A DNA stretch of 64,000 bases, from NCBI GenBank assembly GCA_027625915.1, contig JANTQA010000051.1:2480501-2544500 (forward strand). The letters are read 5' to 3'. This document shows, piece after piece, positions 24,640-36,223 of the stretch. This DNA comes from Anaeramoeba flamelloides. Taxonomy: Eukaryota; Metamonada; Anaeramoebidae. A program made the translations under genes and the position numbers. The notes below the pieces were generated by a model that did not search any database, was not told where the DNA came from, and was given only the letters and a program-made list of their open reading frames with translations. The stretch's first letter is position 1, and each line of letters begins with the position of its first letter.

Positions 24640-27345
24640 ATAAACTAAATTTAATAATAAATGGCCCACCTTACATTTGAATAATGAATTTTTTTGTATC
24701 GTTTTGAAGTTTTTCCTCTCACAATGAAAAGTTTGCAAATAAATCATTTTTTCTCCTTTTATTTTTTCAACATTTTTTTGTTAAAATGGAAAATGAAAAT
24801 GAAAATTTGAAAGAAGTAACAGATGAATTAATGCAAAATTTGGTTTCAAATATGAAAAAGAGATTAAATTTAGTTATTCAAATGGAAGGAGAATCGATAA
24901 ATGGGTTTTTTACTTATTTAAATTGTCTATTTTTCATGTAATGCTTCTTTCAAAATAAATGGCCCAATTTTTTTTAACATTTTTTTTTCTTTTTTTTTCT
25001 TTTATTTATAGACAAAAAATAAATATCTCTTGAGTATAGTATTGAATATTAAAAACTAAATTTTTATATTATAATAGATAACTTCAATTATTAAAAATAT
25101 TTATATTTAAAATTTGATTTTTAATGGGCCAATTATTATGAAAGATAGTTTATTTAATAAATGATTAAATACACCCACTGAAAAAAATATTAAATATATC
25201 AAAAAAAAAAAAAATTTCTATTTATACAAAAAAAAAGACAAAAGGGGGTAACTTAACATTTACAAATTTGTACAAATAATCAAAATTTAGCAAGGACATT
25301 TCTTAATTTGCTCTGTCTTGTTATTGTGACAGTTTGGAAATTGATTCATAAATTAAAAGTTATCTAACAGAAATAATTCACATACTTAAATTGGAGTATT
25401 AAAATCCTAATTTATATATATCATAGCTCAAAATTAATAATGAAAAGGTGACTGATATAAACCATATTATTATGATAAATATAGTAAAAAATTTTGATTA
25501 AGTCATTTTTAGAATAATTAAAAAAACAATAAAGAAGTTTATTTCAAATAAAATTATTTAAAAAAAATTTATTAAAATATCTTCAAGGAGATGGAATTTG
25601 TATATCTCAAGAAGACTATTTATCACCTATCATATTTGATCTTATTTAATATTTCACTTTTATTAAATATAATACCATTAACAAAATCTTGTCAAATGTT
25701 CGCTTATGATTTAATTTTAATTATTAAAGCGCATATAAATCAAATAAACCAAAAATTAAATCCAATATAATAAAAAATTATTTAATTTGGACTAAAATCT
25801 AATAAATATAAATAGAAACAGTACAATATTTATCAAATATTACAAATATAGGAATTTATTTCGAAAAAATTTCATTTTTAATATATAATCTGAAAAATGC
25901 AAAAGAAACGAGTAATAACAATTCTAATTAATTATCTAATAATAGTTTACTTACAATTATTTGAAAATTTGAGTATTTAAATCTTTTATATAAAGTCAAT
26001 TAAAAAATATGGTTTAGAGATATATAAATATCTAATTGCAACCCCAAATTATTTATATTCCGATATTAACACCTGTATTATCGACATATACAAGATAAAT
26101 AAAAAAACCAGTTCTTATTTATAAAACAGAATTTAAATTCATAAATTTAGTAATTTCAATTAATAAAAAGTAATTTAAATATAAAAAAAACAATTAAAAA
26201 AATTTATCTCTACCTTATCTCGTTAAACTAATAAAATTTAACTAAAGAATAAAGAATAAAACAAACTAGAATTCATGGAATATTCACAATCTTAAAAGAG
26301 AAATTCAAAATTATTATTATTATATTTGGTTGAATTCCAAAAGTTGAAAGTGTTGTTCGTGTTTTTTAAATAAAGAAACTTTCGTGTTGTTTGAAAAAAC
26401 AATAGATTTTGTAATAAAACACAAAACCTCAAGAAAAGCACAAGTAGGTTTTCCAAAATTTATAATATTAGACTTATATGCGAGATTTTTCTCAATTCTT
26501 TTGAATTATGGAAAACCACCTTTATCCTTTTTTTATTTAAAGATAATAAATGGAAAATTTAAAATTTTCTTTTTATTTCTTAAATTAAAAAAAAAAACAT
26601 GGCACTCTAAGGCACTTGATGACACTTTAGTTAGGTTTTCCAAGATTTAAAATAACAGAGTAAAATCAAATATTTTTACTCAATTCTTTTGAAAGTTACC
26701 AACCGCTATTAGCTTTTTTTTTTTTTTAATTTTGGAAATAATATTAAAATTTATTCAACTTCTTTTTAATCTCAAATTAAAAAAAAGTGTCTCTTTTTTT
26801 TCTTTTTGAGTTTTCTGTTTATTTGGAAAATCAATGTAGTACAAAAAATAAGAACAAAAAAATAGTATTCGAAAGCACTTGACGGTACCCCACAATGGTA
26901 TTTTAAAAAAATTACAATTCAAAAACATATATTTATTAATCCAAAATATTTAATTCATCCATCAAGCTCAACAATTCTAAAATACAGAACATTTGCTAAA
27001 TGCTTAAATAGATACTAATATTTAATAAATAAAAACTCAAAATAAATTTTGTCGTTTATGTTTAAAATATGAACATAAAGAAATTTTAGAAAATATTGAT
27101 CACTTTTTATTGGTGTGTTCTTCCTCTACAAATGAACAGATTGATATTTTTTGACGAAATTCAAGGAATTAAAATTTAATGAAATAATTTTAATATATAA
27201 CAGTTTAAAATTATTTCCATTAATTAATAATCTTTAAATCTATGGTTTTACGCTTAAATTTTTGAAATTTAATTTAAGTAGAAGGGTATTTAGTGTGTAA
27301 TTTACACTTCTTCATCAATAAAAAAAATGAAAAAATGATAAAAAT
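24640..27345 (+). mobile_element. LINE remnant with RT and C-terminal zinc knuckle, copy 2
   Basis: Plus-strand element opening with block G (24,640-25,160), in which a short frame begins MENENENLKEVTDELM. RT pieces follow: a match to the IDIAKFFDSI region near 25,470, QEDYLSP near 25,608 (QGD altered) and FAYD in place of FADD near 25,700. A hairpin-like segment with GGCACT repeats lies at about 26,380-26,900. The 3' part encodes a CCHC knuckle, CRLCLKYEHKEILENIDHFL then VCSSS, at about 27,046-27,150, and ends in GTGTAATTTACACTTCTTCA. Many stops and indels. The CCHC end is typical of L1/TRE-type LINEs. The 88-codon frame at 26,384 is part of it. Confidence 0.7.
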
Positions 27346-27580
27346 ATTTTAAAAACCAAAATTATTTTCCATATATATATATATATATATCTAGATGTGA
27401 GTACACTGGTTGTTAATTAAAACGTTTAAAAGTAATAAATTAATAATTAGTTTTTATTATTTTTTGAAATGAAATTCTCTAAAAAAAAAAAAAAAAAAAT
27501 TTTTTTTATAAGATAATTGACCAAGAATAATTTTAAAAGTTAATAAAAAAAAATGATGATATTTTCTTAATAAGAATAAT
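27346..27580. other. Short spacer
   Basis: Contains a (TA)n tract at about 27,371-27,390 and an A17/T9 run near 27,482-27,507. Probably includes the 3' UTR of the RhoGEF gene. Confidence 0.3.
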
Positions 27581-30500
27581 TTATAATAAAATTTGTAAAG
27601 GAATTCTTTTTGCACTTCTAATTCTTTTAATATTTTGGGATTTTTTTTTATTTCTTTCTCTTTCTGAAGCTTTTGTAAATTCAGAAGTAATTTTATCAAT
27701 TTCATTTTGAATTTTTAATATTAATTCCTTTTCCTTTTCCTTTTCCCTTTTCCATTCCCTTTCCTTTTCCCTTTCTTTGATTTCTTTTTCCTTTTCCTCA
27801 TTTTTTTCTTCATTTTCATTTTCATTTTCTTTTCCATTTTCCTTTGTCGCTTCTTCCTTTTCATTTTTTTTAGTTCCATTTTGATTTTCTTTCTTTTTAA
27901 TTTCCTTTTCCTTTTCCTTTTCTTTTTTGCTTCCATTTTCCTCTTCCTCTTCCTTTTCCTTTGTCTCTTCTTCTTTTTCATTTTTATTTTCATTTTTATT
28001 TTCAATTCCTTTTTGTTTTTCTAATTTTGTTTTATTAATTTTAGTATTTTTTTTCTTTTTTGCGTTTTGCCTTAAATTCTCTTTATGTATCATGATAAAA
28101 TCATCCAAATCATTCGTACTACTATTGCTTTTTTTTTTAATATTTTTCATTTTGACACCTTTGGTAACAAAAAATTTGGGAAGAGTTAAAGCTCTCACCG
28201 CTCTAATTTTTTTATTAGAATTTTTCTGAATAATTTTAATTTTGTGTTCATCATAGCATTTATCACAAACTCTTAGAAGAGTCTTTTCGGAAATGTATCT
28301 AATTTTAAGTTTCTTTGTTGAGCATGCACCACAAACCAAGCTGCCACATTTTCTACAATGATGCCTCCTTCTAAAGGTAGTAAATTTTTTTAAGCAAATC
28401 GAGCATTCATCTTTATTAAAATCTGGATCCCAAACTGGTGCCAGTTCCTGTGAATCGAAGTCAAAAACGGAACCCTTAATGGATAAGCTTTTTCTTCTAT
28501 TTTCTTGAATTGCAAAATTCAAATGCTTTAACCAGTTCGTTTTTTCTTCAGAGGAAGAAGCATAAACTGTAAAGGATTTTGATTTATTTTGGATGACAAA
28601 GGCATTTTTTAATTTGTTGCTATCCTTAAGATCCTTAACGTTCGTATTTAATATATTCATTCTTCTGTGCAGTTGGAAGCTCCTGCCATTAGCTGTGCCG
28701 TATAGCAACAAGTCAGTAAATAAGAAAAATTGTCTTTTCAAGATTTTCTTTCGAGACACCTTCATTAATGGGCCCTGGCAAACATAAAACCGATGCACCG
28801 CAACCAGGTCTTTTAATCTTTTTGAATTAAACCTTCTTTGGATTTGTAACATCTTTTCGTGGTTTTCATGCTTCCTAATTTCTTCGTTGATGTGCTTGTT
28901 GACCTGAACGATGGCCTCCTCTGCAGTTTCCAAATTTGAATAATCCGAATGGCCCCTATCAATGTGCTTTCTTAGAGACTTGAGAAACAATTCATATCTC
29001 GGCAACCGTTGGATTGGTAAAATTAGAAAGGATTGCAAATCCAAATTATTATATTTTCTTTTTTTTTTGATTACCCATTTTTTAAATGATGGGTTTTTTA
29101 AATATTTTAACACTAGCTTATTAGATTCGCTATAGCCTCTAAAATAAGTGGTATACAATTTGAAATTTGGTATTAATTCTATAAACAAGTCACCTATGGT
29201 CGTCTGTTCATTCAAATTTTCAATTCTGCCTTGTAATTTGTCTAATAACAATTTATTAATCTTATAGATTTCTTTAATATTACTAAAGACCTTTCCAATG
29301 ATCTTTTTTGGCAATAGCACCTTTTCAGATGTGCGACATCGCCGGAGTAAATCACTCATCATATCTGTAATCAAAATATTTAAATTTTTCACATAGATTT
29401 GTTCAGAACTTAAGATCTCTTCAATGATGTTTTCCCTCATGGATTTTTCTTTTTCTTCTTCATTTTGCTGATTACTTTCATTTGATAAATTTCCCTTTTG
29501 AGTGAGCTCGTTTCCCACCTCGACTTTTAAATGAAACGTAGACTCAATCTTTGTACTGAATTTTTCTTGTTCTTCTAATTCTAATTTTGATAACTCTTCC
29601 TTCTCGTAATCATTGTCATATTCTTCGTCTTCAGAATTTGAAGAAGATTCAGAATATTGATCTATTTTCTTTTGGGATTGCTTTTTTTTGATTTTTTTTG
29701 ATGAGATTCTTTTTATACGCTTGATTTGCTTTTTTTTAATTTGATTAACTTTTGATATTTGCTTGTTCTTCGTATTTTTATCATCATTTGACCTTTTGCT
29801 TTGGATTGTTTCTTTATTGCTATCGATCGGTACTTCAGTTTTTTCAGATGGCTCGGCTTCCTCAACAATTATTTTTTGTTCGACTTTTTTCTTTTCTTTT
29901 TTTGGATTATTCGATTCTTTTTTTTTAATTTTCTTTTTCTTCCTTACTCTTTTTGGCTTTCCATCCTTTCCAATGATGATTTTAATGTCTGGATCGTCAT
30001 CTTTGAGTTTTTTTTTCTTTTTTTTTCGAACTTTTTTTTTCTTTCCATCCTTTCCAACAACTAATTTATAGTCCTTTTTCTTTTCGTTTTTTGTTTCTTT
30101 TTCTGTTACTGTTTCAGTTTCTGTTTGCTTTTCATTTCTTTCTGTTTTAATTGGTTCTATTTCTTTTTCTTTTTCTGTTTCTTTTTTCTTTCTTTTTTCT
30201 TTTTCTTTATCAATTTTTTTTACATCGCTAGTGGTTTCTTTTTTTGTTTCAGTTTCTTTTTTTGTTATTTTTTCTTTTTCTTGAATAATTTTTTTTACAT
30301 TGATGGTAGTTTCTTTTTTTTCAATTGTTTGCTCCTTTTTAGATATGCTCGTAATTTCTTTCTTTTCGTTTTTTGGTCCTTCTTGTGTTTTTTTTTTCTT
30401 TTTCTTCCTTACCCTTTTTGGCTTTCCATCCTTTCCAATGATGATTTTAATATCTGGATCGTCATCTTTGATTTTTTTTTTCTTTTTTTTTCGAACTTTT

Positions 30501-31522
30501 TTTATCTTTCCATCCTTTCCAACAACTAATTTGTAGTCCTTTTTCTTTTCTGTTTCTGTTTCCGTTTCTTTTTGATTTCTTTCTGTTTCAATTGGTTTTG
30601 GCTCTTTTTCTTTTATTTTCTCAAGTTGTTTTTTTTCTTTTTGTTCATCAATTTTTTTTACATTGCTAGTTGTTTCTTTTTTTGTTTCAGTTTCTTTTTT
30701 TATAATTTTTTCTTTTTCTTGAATAATTTTTTTTACACTGACGGTAGTTTCTTTTTTTTCAATTGTTTGCTCCTTTTTAGATATGCTCGTAATTTCTTTT
30801 TTTTCTTTTAGTTCTTTCTTTTCGTTTTTTGTTCCTTCCTGTGTTTTCTTTTTTTTTTTCTTCCTTACCCTTTTTGGCTTTCCATCCTTTCCAATGATGA
30901 TTTTAATGTCTGGATCGTCATCTTTGATTTTTTTTTTCTTTTTTTTTCGAACTTTTTTTATCTTTCCATCCTTTCCAACAACTAATTTGTAGTCCTTTTT
31001 CTTTTCGTTTTTTGTTTCCGTTTCTTTTTTTTGATTTGTTTCTGTTTCTTTTTCATTTCTTTCTGTTTCAATTGTTTTTGGCTCTTTTTCTTTTATTTTT
31101 TCAAGTTGTTTTTTTTTTTTTTGTTCATCAATTTTTTTTACATTGCTAGTTGTTTCTTTTTTTGTTTCTGTTTCTTTTTTTATAATTTTTTCTTTTTCTT
31201 GAATAATTTTTTTTACATTGACGGTAGTTTCTTTTTTTTCTTCTTGTTGGTCTTGTTCCACAGGCTTGATCTGTTTGTTTTCTTTTTTTTCTTTTAGTTC
31301 TTTCTTTTCACCTTTTGGTTCTTTTTGCTCATTGATCTTCTTTTTCTTTTTCTTTTTCTTCCTTACTCTTTTTGGCTTTCCATCCTTTCCAATGATGATT
31401 TTAATATCTGGATCGCCATCTTTTATTTTTTTTTTCTTTTTTTTTCGAACTTTTTTTGGTTTTCCATTAACCATAATAATTTTTACATCAGAGTTTGGAC
31501 TTGGTTTATTTTCTTCAGACAT
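27581..31522 (-). CDS. FGD-like RhoGEF: DH-PH-FYVE with N-terminal basic repeats
   Basis: A guanine-nucleotide exchange factor for Rho-family GTPases (FGD proteins act on Cdc42), likely on PI3P-bearing endosomes. It is 1,313 residues in one exon, starting MSEENKPSPNS. Residues 1-600 contain four units of about 160 residues, each with two GKDGKxK(K/R)VRKKKKKK modules. The DH domain is at about 690-885 (IIEEILSSEQIYVKNLNIL; QSFLILPIQRLPRYELFLK is the conserved DH helix). PH follows at about 900-1005 (RQFFLFTDLLLYG). FYVE is at about 1025-1095 and complete: WDPD, RRRHHCRKCG, LRVCDKC and all eight zinc cysteine positions. The C-terminal tail is Lys/Glu-rich and ends in a basic segment (RIRSAKRIP). 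Codon-biased Lys/Glu tracts make antisense frames look open; those are shadows. Confidence 0.92.
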   Translation of the reverse strand: MSEENKPSPNSDVKIIMVNGKPKKVRKKKKKKIKDGDPDIKIIIGKDGKPKRVRKKKKKKKKINEQKEPKGEKKELKEKKENKQIKPVEQDQQEEKKETTVNVKKIIQEKEKIIKKETETKKETTSNVKKIDEQKKKKQLEKIKEKEPKTIETERNEKETETNQKKETETKNEKKKDYKLVVGKDGKIKKVRKKKKKKIKDDDPDIKIIIGKDGKPKRVRKKKKKKTQEGTKNEKKELKEKKEITSISKKEQTIEKKETTVSVKKIIQEKEKIIKKETETKKETTSNVKKIDEQKEKKQLEKIKEKEPKPIETERNQKETETETEKKKDYKLVVGKDGKIKKVRKKKKKKIKDDDPDIKIIIGKDGKPKRVRKKKKKKTQEGPKNEKKEITSISKKEQTIEKKETTINVKKIIQEKEKITKKETETKKETTSDVKKIDKEKEKRKKKETEKEKEIEPIKTERNEKQTETETVTEKETKNEKKKDYKLVVGKDGKKKKVRKKKKKKLKDDDPDIKIIIGKDGKPKRVRKKKKIKKKESNNPKKEKKKVEQKIIVEEAEPSEKTEVPIDSNKETIQSKRSNDDKNTKNKQISKVNQIKKKQIKRIKRISSKKIKKKQSQKKIDQYSESSSNSEDEEYDNDYEKEELSKLELEEQEKFSTKIESTFHLKVEVGNELTQKGNLSNESNQQNEEEKEKSMRENIIEEILSSEQIYVKNLNILITDMMSDLLRRCRTSEKVLLPKKIIGKVFSNIKEIYKINKLLLDKLQGRIENLNEQTTIGDLFIELIPNFKLYTTYFRGYSESNKLVLKYLKNPSFKKWVIKKKRKYNNLDLQSFLILPIQRLPRYELFLKSLRKHIDRGHSDYSNLETAEEAIVQVNKHINEEIRKHENHEKMLQIQRRFNSKRLKDLVAVHRFYVCQGPLMKVSRKKILKRQFFLFTDLLLYGTANGRSFQLHRRMNILNTNVKDLKDSNKLKNAFVIQNKSKSFTVYASSSEEKTNWLKHLNFAIQENRRKSLSIKGSVFDFDSQELAPVWDPDFNKDECSICLKKFTTFRRRHHCRKCGSLVCGACSTKKLKIRYISEKTLLRVCDKCYDEHKIKIIQKNSNKKIRAVRALTLPKFFVTKGVKMKNIKKKSNSSTNDLDDFIMIHKENLRQNAKKKKNTKINKTKLEKQKGIENKNENKNEKEEETKEKEEEEENGSKKEKEKEKEIKKKENQNGTKKNEKEEATKENGKENENENEEKNEEKEKEIKEREKEREWKREKEKEKELILKIQNEIDKITSEFTKASERERNKKKSQNIKRIRSAKRIPLQILL
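29940..31480 (-). repeat. Four-unit coding repeat in the RhoGEF N-terminus
   Basis: Four direct units about 470-490 bp apart, marked on the plus strand by TTTGGCTTTCCATCCTTTCC at about 29,948, 30,416, 30,869 and 31,371. Each unit encodes two basic modules (the pair DYKLVVGKDGK and DIKIIIGKDGK, each followed by a Lys run) and a Lys/Glu/Thr spacer. Units 2 and 3 are the most alike, suggesting recent unequal exchange. Confidence 0.85.
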
Positions 31523-34500
31523 TTTTTGTTTAAATACAAATGCTCTGTTCTGTCTTTTTAATTGAGAAAAGGTACTTTGTAAACAAAAATTAGAACAAAA
31601 TTATTTTCAAAAAGAAATTTTTAAAAAAATGGATAAATCTTGTGAAAAAAATAAAAAAGTCTCCTAAGTGATTAGAAAAGGATTTCTACAATTCAAACTC
31701 AGAATTATTATTTTTGTTTGACTTGCAAGGTTTTGAGCCAAAAATTATTATTTTTTCAGCAAAATTTAAGGGATTTTTAACTTTTTTCTATTTTTTATAC
31801 AAATTGCAAAAGAGCACTTATTTCCACAAGGGTGATATTTAACACTATCAGCTATCTTATTTATCAACTTTAGAAAAATGAATGGACGTTTTTAAAAAGA
31901 TTTTTTTTTTTAAAATGAATTTTAAGCAAAAAAATCTAATCCTTTTCGTTTGGATTTTTTGTATTTGAGTCTTAGAAATAAGAAAAATTTTCAGAACATT
32001 TTGGTTTTTTATAATATCTCACTTTTTGTAATTTCTCATAGTTTGTATGGATCAACAAATAACGGTTCCAATCTAATCTTATATTAATAATGTAATAGAA
32101 ATAATTCAAACATAAATTATTGAAAATAGAGATCTACACTTGAAAAACAAAGAAAGGGTGGAGAAGGGGTAACACAGAATTGTAAACCAATCTCAATTAA
32201 AAATGTATTAGCAAGAATTTCCCTGAAATTTTTTACAAGAAAATCGGGTAATCTTGGAAACACTTATGACACAACCAATTTTGATATAGAAAAATAATTT
32301 ACCCAAATATTGAAGTCGAGAATTTTATTGACTAGTTCATTAAAGAAAAAAAAAATAGTGCAAAATCTTGGAAGTTAGAATAGATCTAGCCAATTTTTGG
32401 ACTCAACTCGTTTCAAAATGATAGTCAAAACAGTACCATAATGTATTAAAGGCACTCTTATTCAAGTCTTTATCAAACAATATTATGATGTGGAGATTAC
32501 AGAAGTTTATCTGAGAGAGTGTTGATTTCGGAAAATTTTTGCAAATAAAAGTCTTTTTATAGTATAAAAAAATAAAAAATAACACTATACCTATCCAAAA
32601 ACAAGTTGAGGACTGAAAATTAAACAAAAAGGAAATACAAAACAAAAAATAGAAGAAAATGTACAGACAAACTCTTATCCAATTTTGACAAAATATCTAT
32701 TAAAAGTTAATAGTTAAAAGTTAGAAAAATAAATAAAATTTAAAAAAAAAACAAATAACACTGTATATCTTACAATAAGATTAAAAATATTGAAAAAAAA
32801 TCTAGAAAATACCAAAAATTTTTTTTTAGAGATATACAATTAGAAATAGATAGATAGAAAGAAAGGTATATGTGAATAAAAGATTTAAATTTTGCACATA
32901 ATACATTTTTTTCAAGTTATCATTTTAAACAAATTTATCTTAAAAGGGAAATTTATACCACACCATGATAGATTTTTACAAAATATTTAAACACTATTCT
33001 ATAAATTTATGTATTTGAAAATCAAAAATTGACAAAAAATCTCAATTTATTGGTACCTTATCATAGATAATAATAAACAAAATTAATGTTACTGAGTACC
33101 GATGTTTTTATATGTAATGCATTTTTATCCAAATGAAAGAAAAAATATAAAAAGAAAAACTAACAATTCGCCTGTAAAAAATTAAGAAATGTACTGAACA
33201 AAAAAATGTATTACATTGGATTTATTGTTAAGGGTTAAATGAAACTTCATATAATCTGTTCAAGAGAGAATTTTGAATCGACTAAATTTGAGACTTCTAA
33301 TTCAAAGAGTATCTCACAGATACAGTCATCAGAAGTATTTTAATCTTAATTTAGTTTTCTAAAAAAAAAAAAAAGAAATAAAAAGTAAAAAATCAAGAAG
33401 AGGGAAAAAAATGTTAGAAATCAAAACATGGAGAGTGGAAAAAATAAAGAAGTATCAAATAATTGTTGTGGGGGCCCTAGAATTTTCTGGTTAAAATGAA
33501 TTTACTGAGGGTTTCATTTTGTCAAAAAAAAAAAAAACCATTGGATAATCTGTTGAAAATTTATCAATAATTATTGATCGATCGTGGGATTAGATACCAT
33601 CAAATAATTATATATATGATTTTTCTATTGCAAAAACTAAAAATTAGTCTTTAAGTAACTATTGAAAAAAAATTTCGATCTTAATCTAGCAGATTAGGTA
33701 TCTAGAAAAAAGAAAATGAAAACAAACAAAAAATTTAAAAAATATAAAAGTTGATAAAATCAAAATTATTGATCATTGAATGGAAAGTGTAATATTAGGA
33801 TCCTTTCAACTATTTAAACTGTTTGTCTAAATAAATGTAATTTAGTTTAATTGGATCAATAAAAAAAATATAATAAAATAACATAAATACAAATTCATAA
33901 TACCCACAGCGACACTCAAGGGGAAAGTTGCATTGATTCTGCTCCCTTACATCAGATTCTAAAAAAAAAATTAATTTCCTAACAAAAATAAAATTAACTA
34001 GACGTAAAATAACTATTTAGGGATTTAAATAATTGATTAAAATATAAAAGAATGATAGTGAATATATATATATATATATTCATATAAAGAACGAATCAAG
34101 AAAAAAAGCATGAGGCCTACATTACGACAAAAAAGTTCCAAAGAGAATCCATAAAAACATGATGAAAACTGTAAATTCAAAGTATTTCTGAAAAAAATCC
34201 AATTTTAAGATAAATTATGAAATAAAATAAAAACAGAATTAATCTTTAATTAATTAACAACTATATCCAAACTAAAGCATTTTACAATAGTATTAATCGA
34301 TATAAATATAAGAAAAGTTGGTAAATTCCAAAATATACTTTTGTTATAGTAAAAAATAAAGAGGTTGATCAGTTCATAGGCATATAAAAGATATAAAAAA
34401 CAACCCAGAAAAAAATAGAAAAAAATATAGAAAAAATTTAAAATATTTTAATTTTACAATCATATAAAATGAAGATATCGATTAATTATACATAAAAATA

Positions 34501-34530
34501 AAAATAAACCAAATTAATTACTTTATTACA
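31523..34530. other. Intergenic stretch with possible unassigned exons
   Basis: No firm gene. Two pieces stand out. An ATG frame of 34 codons at 33,237-33,339 (+) starts MKLHIICSRENFESTKF and meets a GTATTT before its stop. A GC-richer block at 33,905-33,965 is bounded on the minus strand by a T-run ending TTTTAG and by GTATTT, and on the plus strand by CCCACAG; more than one frame is open, so the strand is not settled. The 80-codon frame at 32,403-32,645 (-) has some protein-like content. A (TA)n tract lies near 34,063. Confidence 0.3.
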
Positions 34531-34722
34531 GTCAGTTCCAATTTTAAAATACAAACTTTCAACTAAATTTAAGGCACAAAAAAATATCAAATTAAAGAAC
34601 GTTTTTTGAAAAAAATTTTTACCCAAATTGTTTTACTAGAATTTGAATTTTGTGTCTTAATTTAAGATTTTTCTTTCACCTTAATTCTGGTTGAAAGTTT
34701 GTGTCTTAAAAGCGGAACTGGC
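34531..34722. mobile_element. MITE family E, whole copy
   Basis: A 192-bp element with inverted ends of about 35 bp: left GTCAGTTCCAATTTTAAAAT, right in reverse complement GCCAGTTCCGCTTTTAAGAC, both continuing ACAAACTTTCAAC. Related ends occur at 36.04 kb, 15.9 kb and at both outer edges of the 62 kb palindrome. Non-coding. Confidence 0.75.
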
Positions 34723-36038
34723 TTTATAGAATATTTCCAGTCAATATGACTAAACATACCCAAAGGAGAAAAGTTATAAAATACAAATTATTCAGGAATA
34801 TTGAACTAAACTCTTTTCAAAACAAAATGGCACACCTCTTAAATCATCAATACTTTCGAATTTGATTGTTAATAATATAACTAACTATATTTGATTTTCA
34901 TTTATTTTAATTATTCATTTTTTCATTTTTTGTTTTTTTATTTATGGATATTAAAAAGTTAGTAAATCAAAAAACAAGATAAGAAGAAGAAAATTGGGGA
35001 TTAATTTACTAGTTTAAAAACAGAAAGTGTTTTAGTTTGATTTGAAATGATCTAGATATTAAAATTAAGAAAGGCCATTATTTGAATGATCTATGGAACA
35101 AAGAAAAGAGAAAATAAAGAAAAAACATCCCAATAAAAAACCCAGATGAATTGTGGCTTTATCTTTTAAATGAGACTTTAAAGAACAAGAGTTGGAAATA
35201 AAATGTATTGAAATTTTCCCCAATTCACCATGTTCAAAGGTTTTTATTCACTTTATAACCCCCACCCCCTACAATTTACAAAACAAGATTTCTCATTTCA
35301 AATAAACAGTTACAACAATTTTTAAAATATTAAATTTTAATTTTTATATTTTTGTTTCAATAAGTTTTAAATATTCATTTGAACGTTTTTTTATGTTTGG
35401 TAGAGTTTCTTATATTTTTGAATGAGACTACAATTAACTTGATTCAATTATTAATAATTCTTGAAATTTTGTATACCCTCTTATTTAAAAAAGAGTTTAT
35501 ATAAATTCTCCACGTTTCCCCAACTCTAAATATTTTTTTTATAAATTTATTAATTTCTTTCTTTTATTTTGTTCTTAATTTTTGATTATTCCATTTTTTT
35601 TTTTCAGACCTTGATTTTTTTTAGAGATTATTTATTTAATATTTTTTCGAAACCCGGATTATCTTTAAAATTCTTCTAATGGTTGTAACTAGTTACTATT
35701 TGAATTAAAAGTTACAAATTTAATCACTTAAAAACCATCTTACACAAATTAATTTTTTTAAACATTTAAAACTTAGTAATCAAATTTTATCATAAAGTTC
35801 AATAATTGGTAACAATAAAAAATTGATTGTTTAATTTAAATTCAATCTTTGTTTGATTATCTTAGAATAGAAAAAATTCAATATTTTTTCCCAATTATAT
35901 AAAATGTAACTCATGAAAAGTTATTTTTAATTAAATTTATCCGTGAATATTCCTTTTTTAATTTTTCTATTATATCCAGAATCATGGTAATTATTTTAAT
36001 TTTTGAAATGATATTAAAAACGTTTAGAAAAAAAAAAA
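34723..36038. other. Intergenic, no gene seen
   Basis: AT-rich sequence. A short piece at about 34,800-34,860 (AAACAAAATGGCACACCTC) weakly recalls the start of block G. Nothing else recognised. Confidence 0.3.
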
Positions 36039-36223
36039 GTTAGTTTCACTTTAAAGATAAAAATTTGTAACCAAATTAAGACAAAAAAAATTCGAAATTA
36101 AGATTCTTTTTTTGTAATATCCCCCCCCTAATGATTTAACTCGAATCAGAATTTTGTACCTTATTTGGGATTTTTTTTGTGTATTAAATGTTTTACAAAG
36201 TTTGTGTCTTAAAGGTGAAACCT
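36039..36223. mobile_element. MITE family E, second copy
   Basis: A 185-bp diverged copy: left TAGTTTCACTTTAAAGATAA, right TTTGTGTCTTAAAGGTGAAA. An unusual C8 run occurs inside at about 36,121-36,128. Non-coding. Confidence 0.65.

Noticed and set aside
27721-28229. Frames on both strands over the RhoGEF tail (Lys/Met-rich and Ser/Phe-rich)
   Set aside because: Out-of-frame readings of a Lys/Glu-rich coding tract; the true frame continues to a stop at 27,581.
29763-31565. A set of long Phe-rich plus-strand frames over the RhoGEF gene
   Set aside because: They are complements of Lys/Glu codons (AAA, GAA) in the N-terminal repeat array; composition is almost only Phe, Leu, Ser and Ile.
33541-33620. 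Short inverted motif around GATCGATCG as a possible regulatory site
   Set aside because: Too short and without a second copy or gene context to support it.
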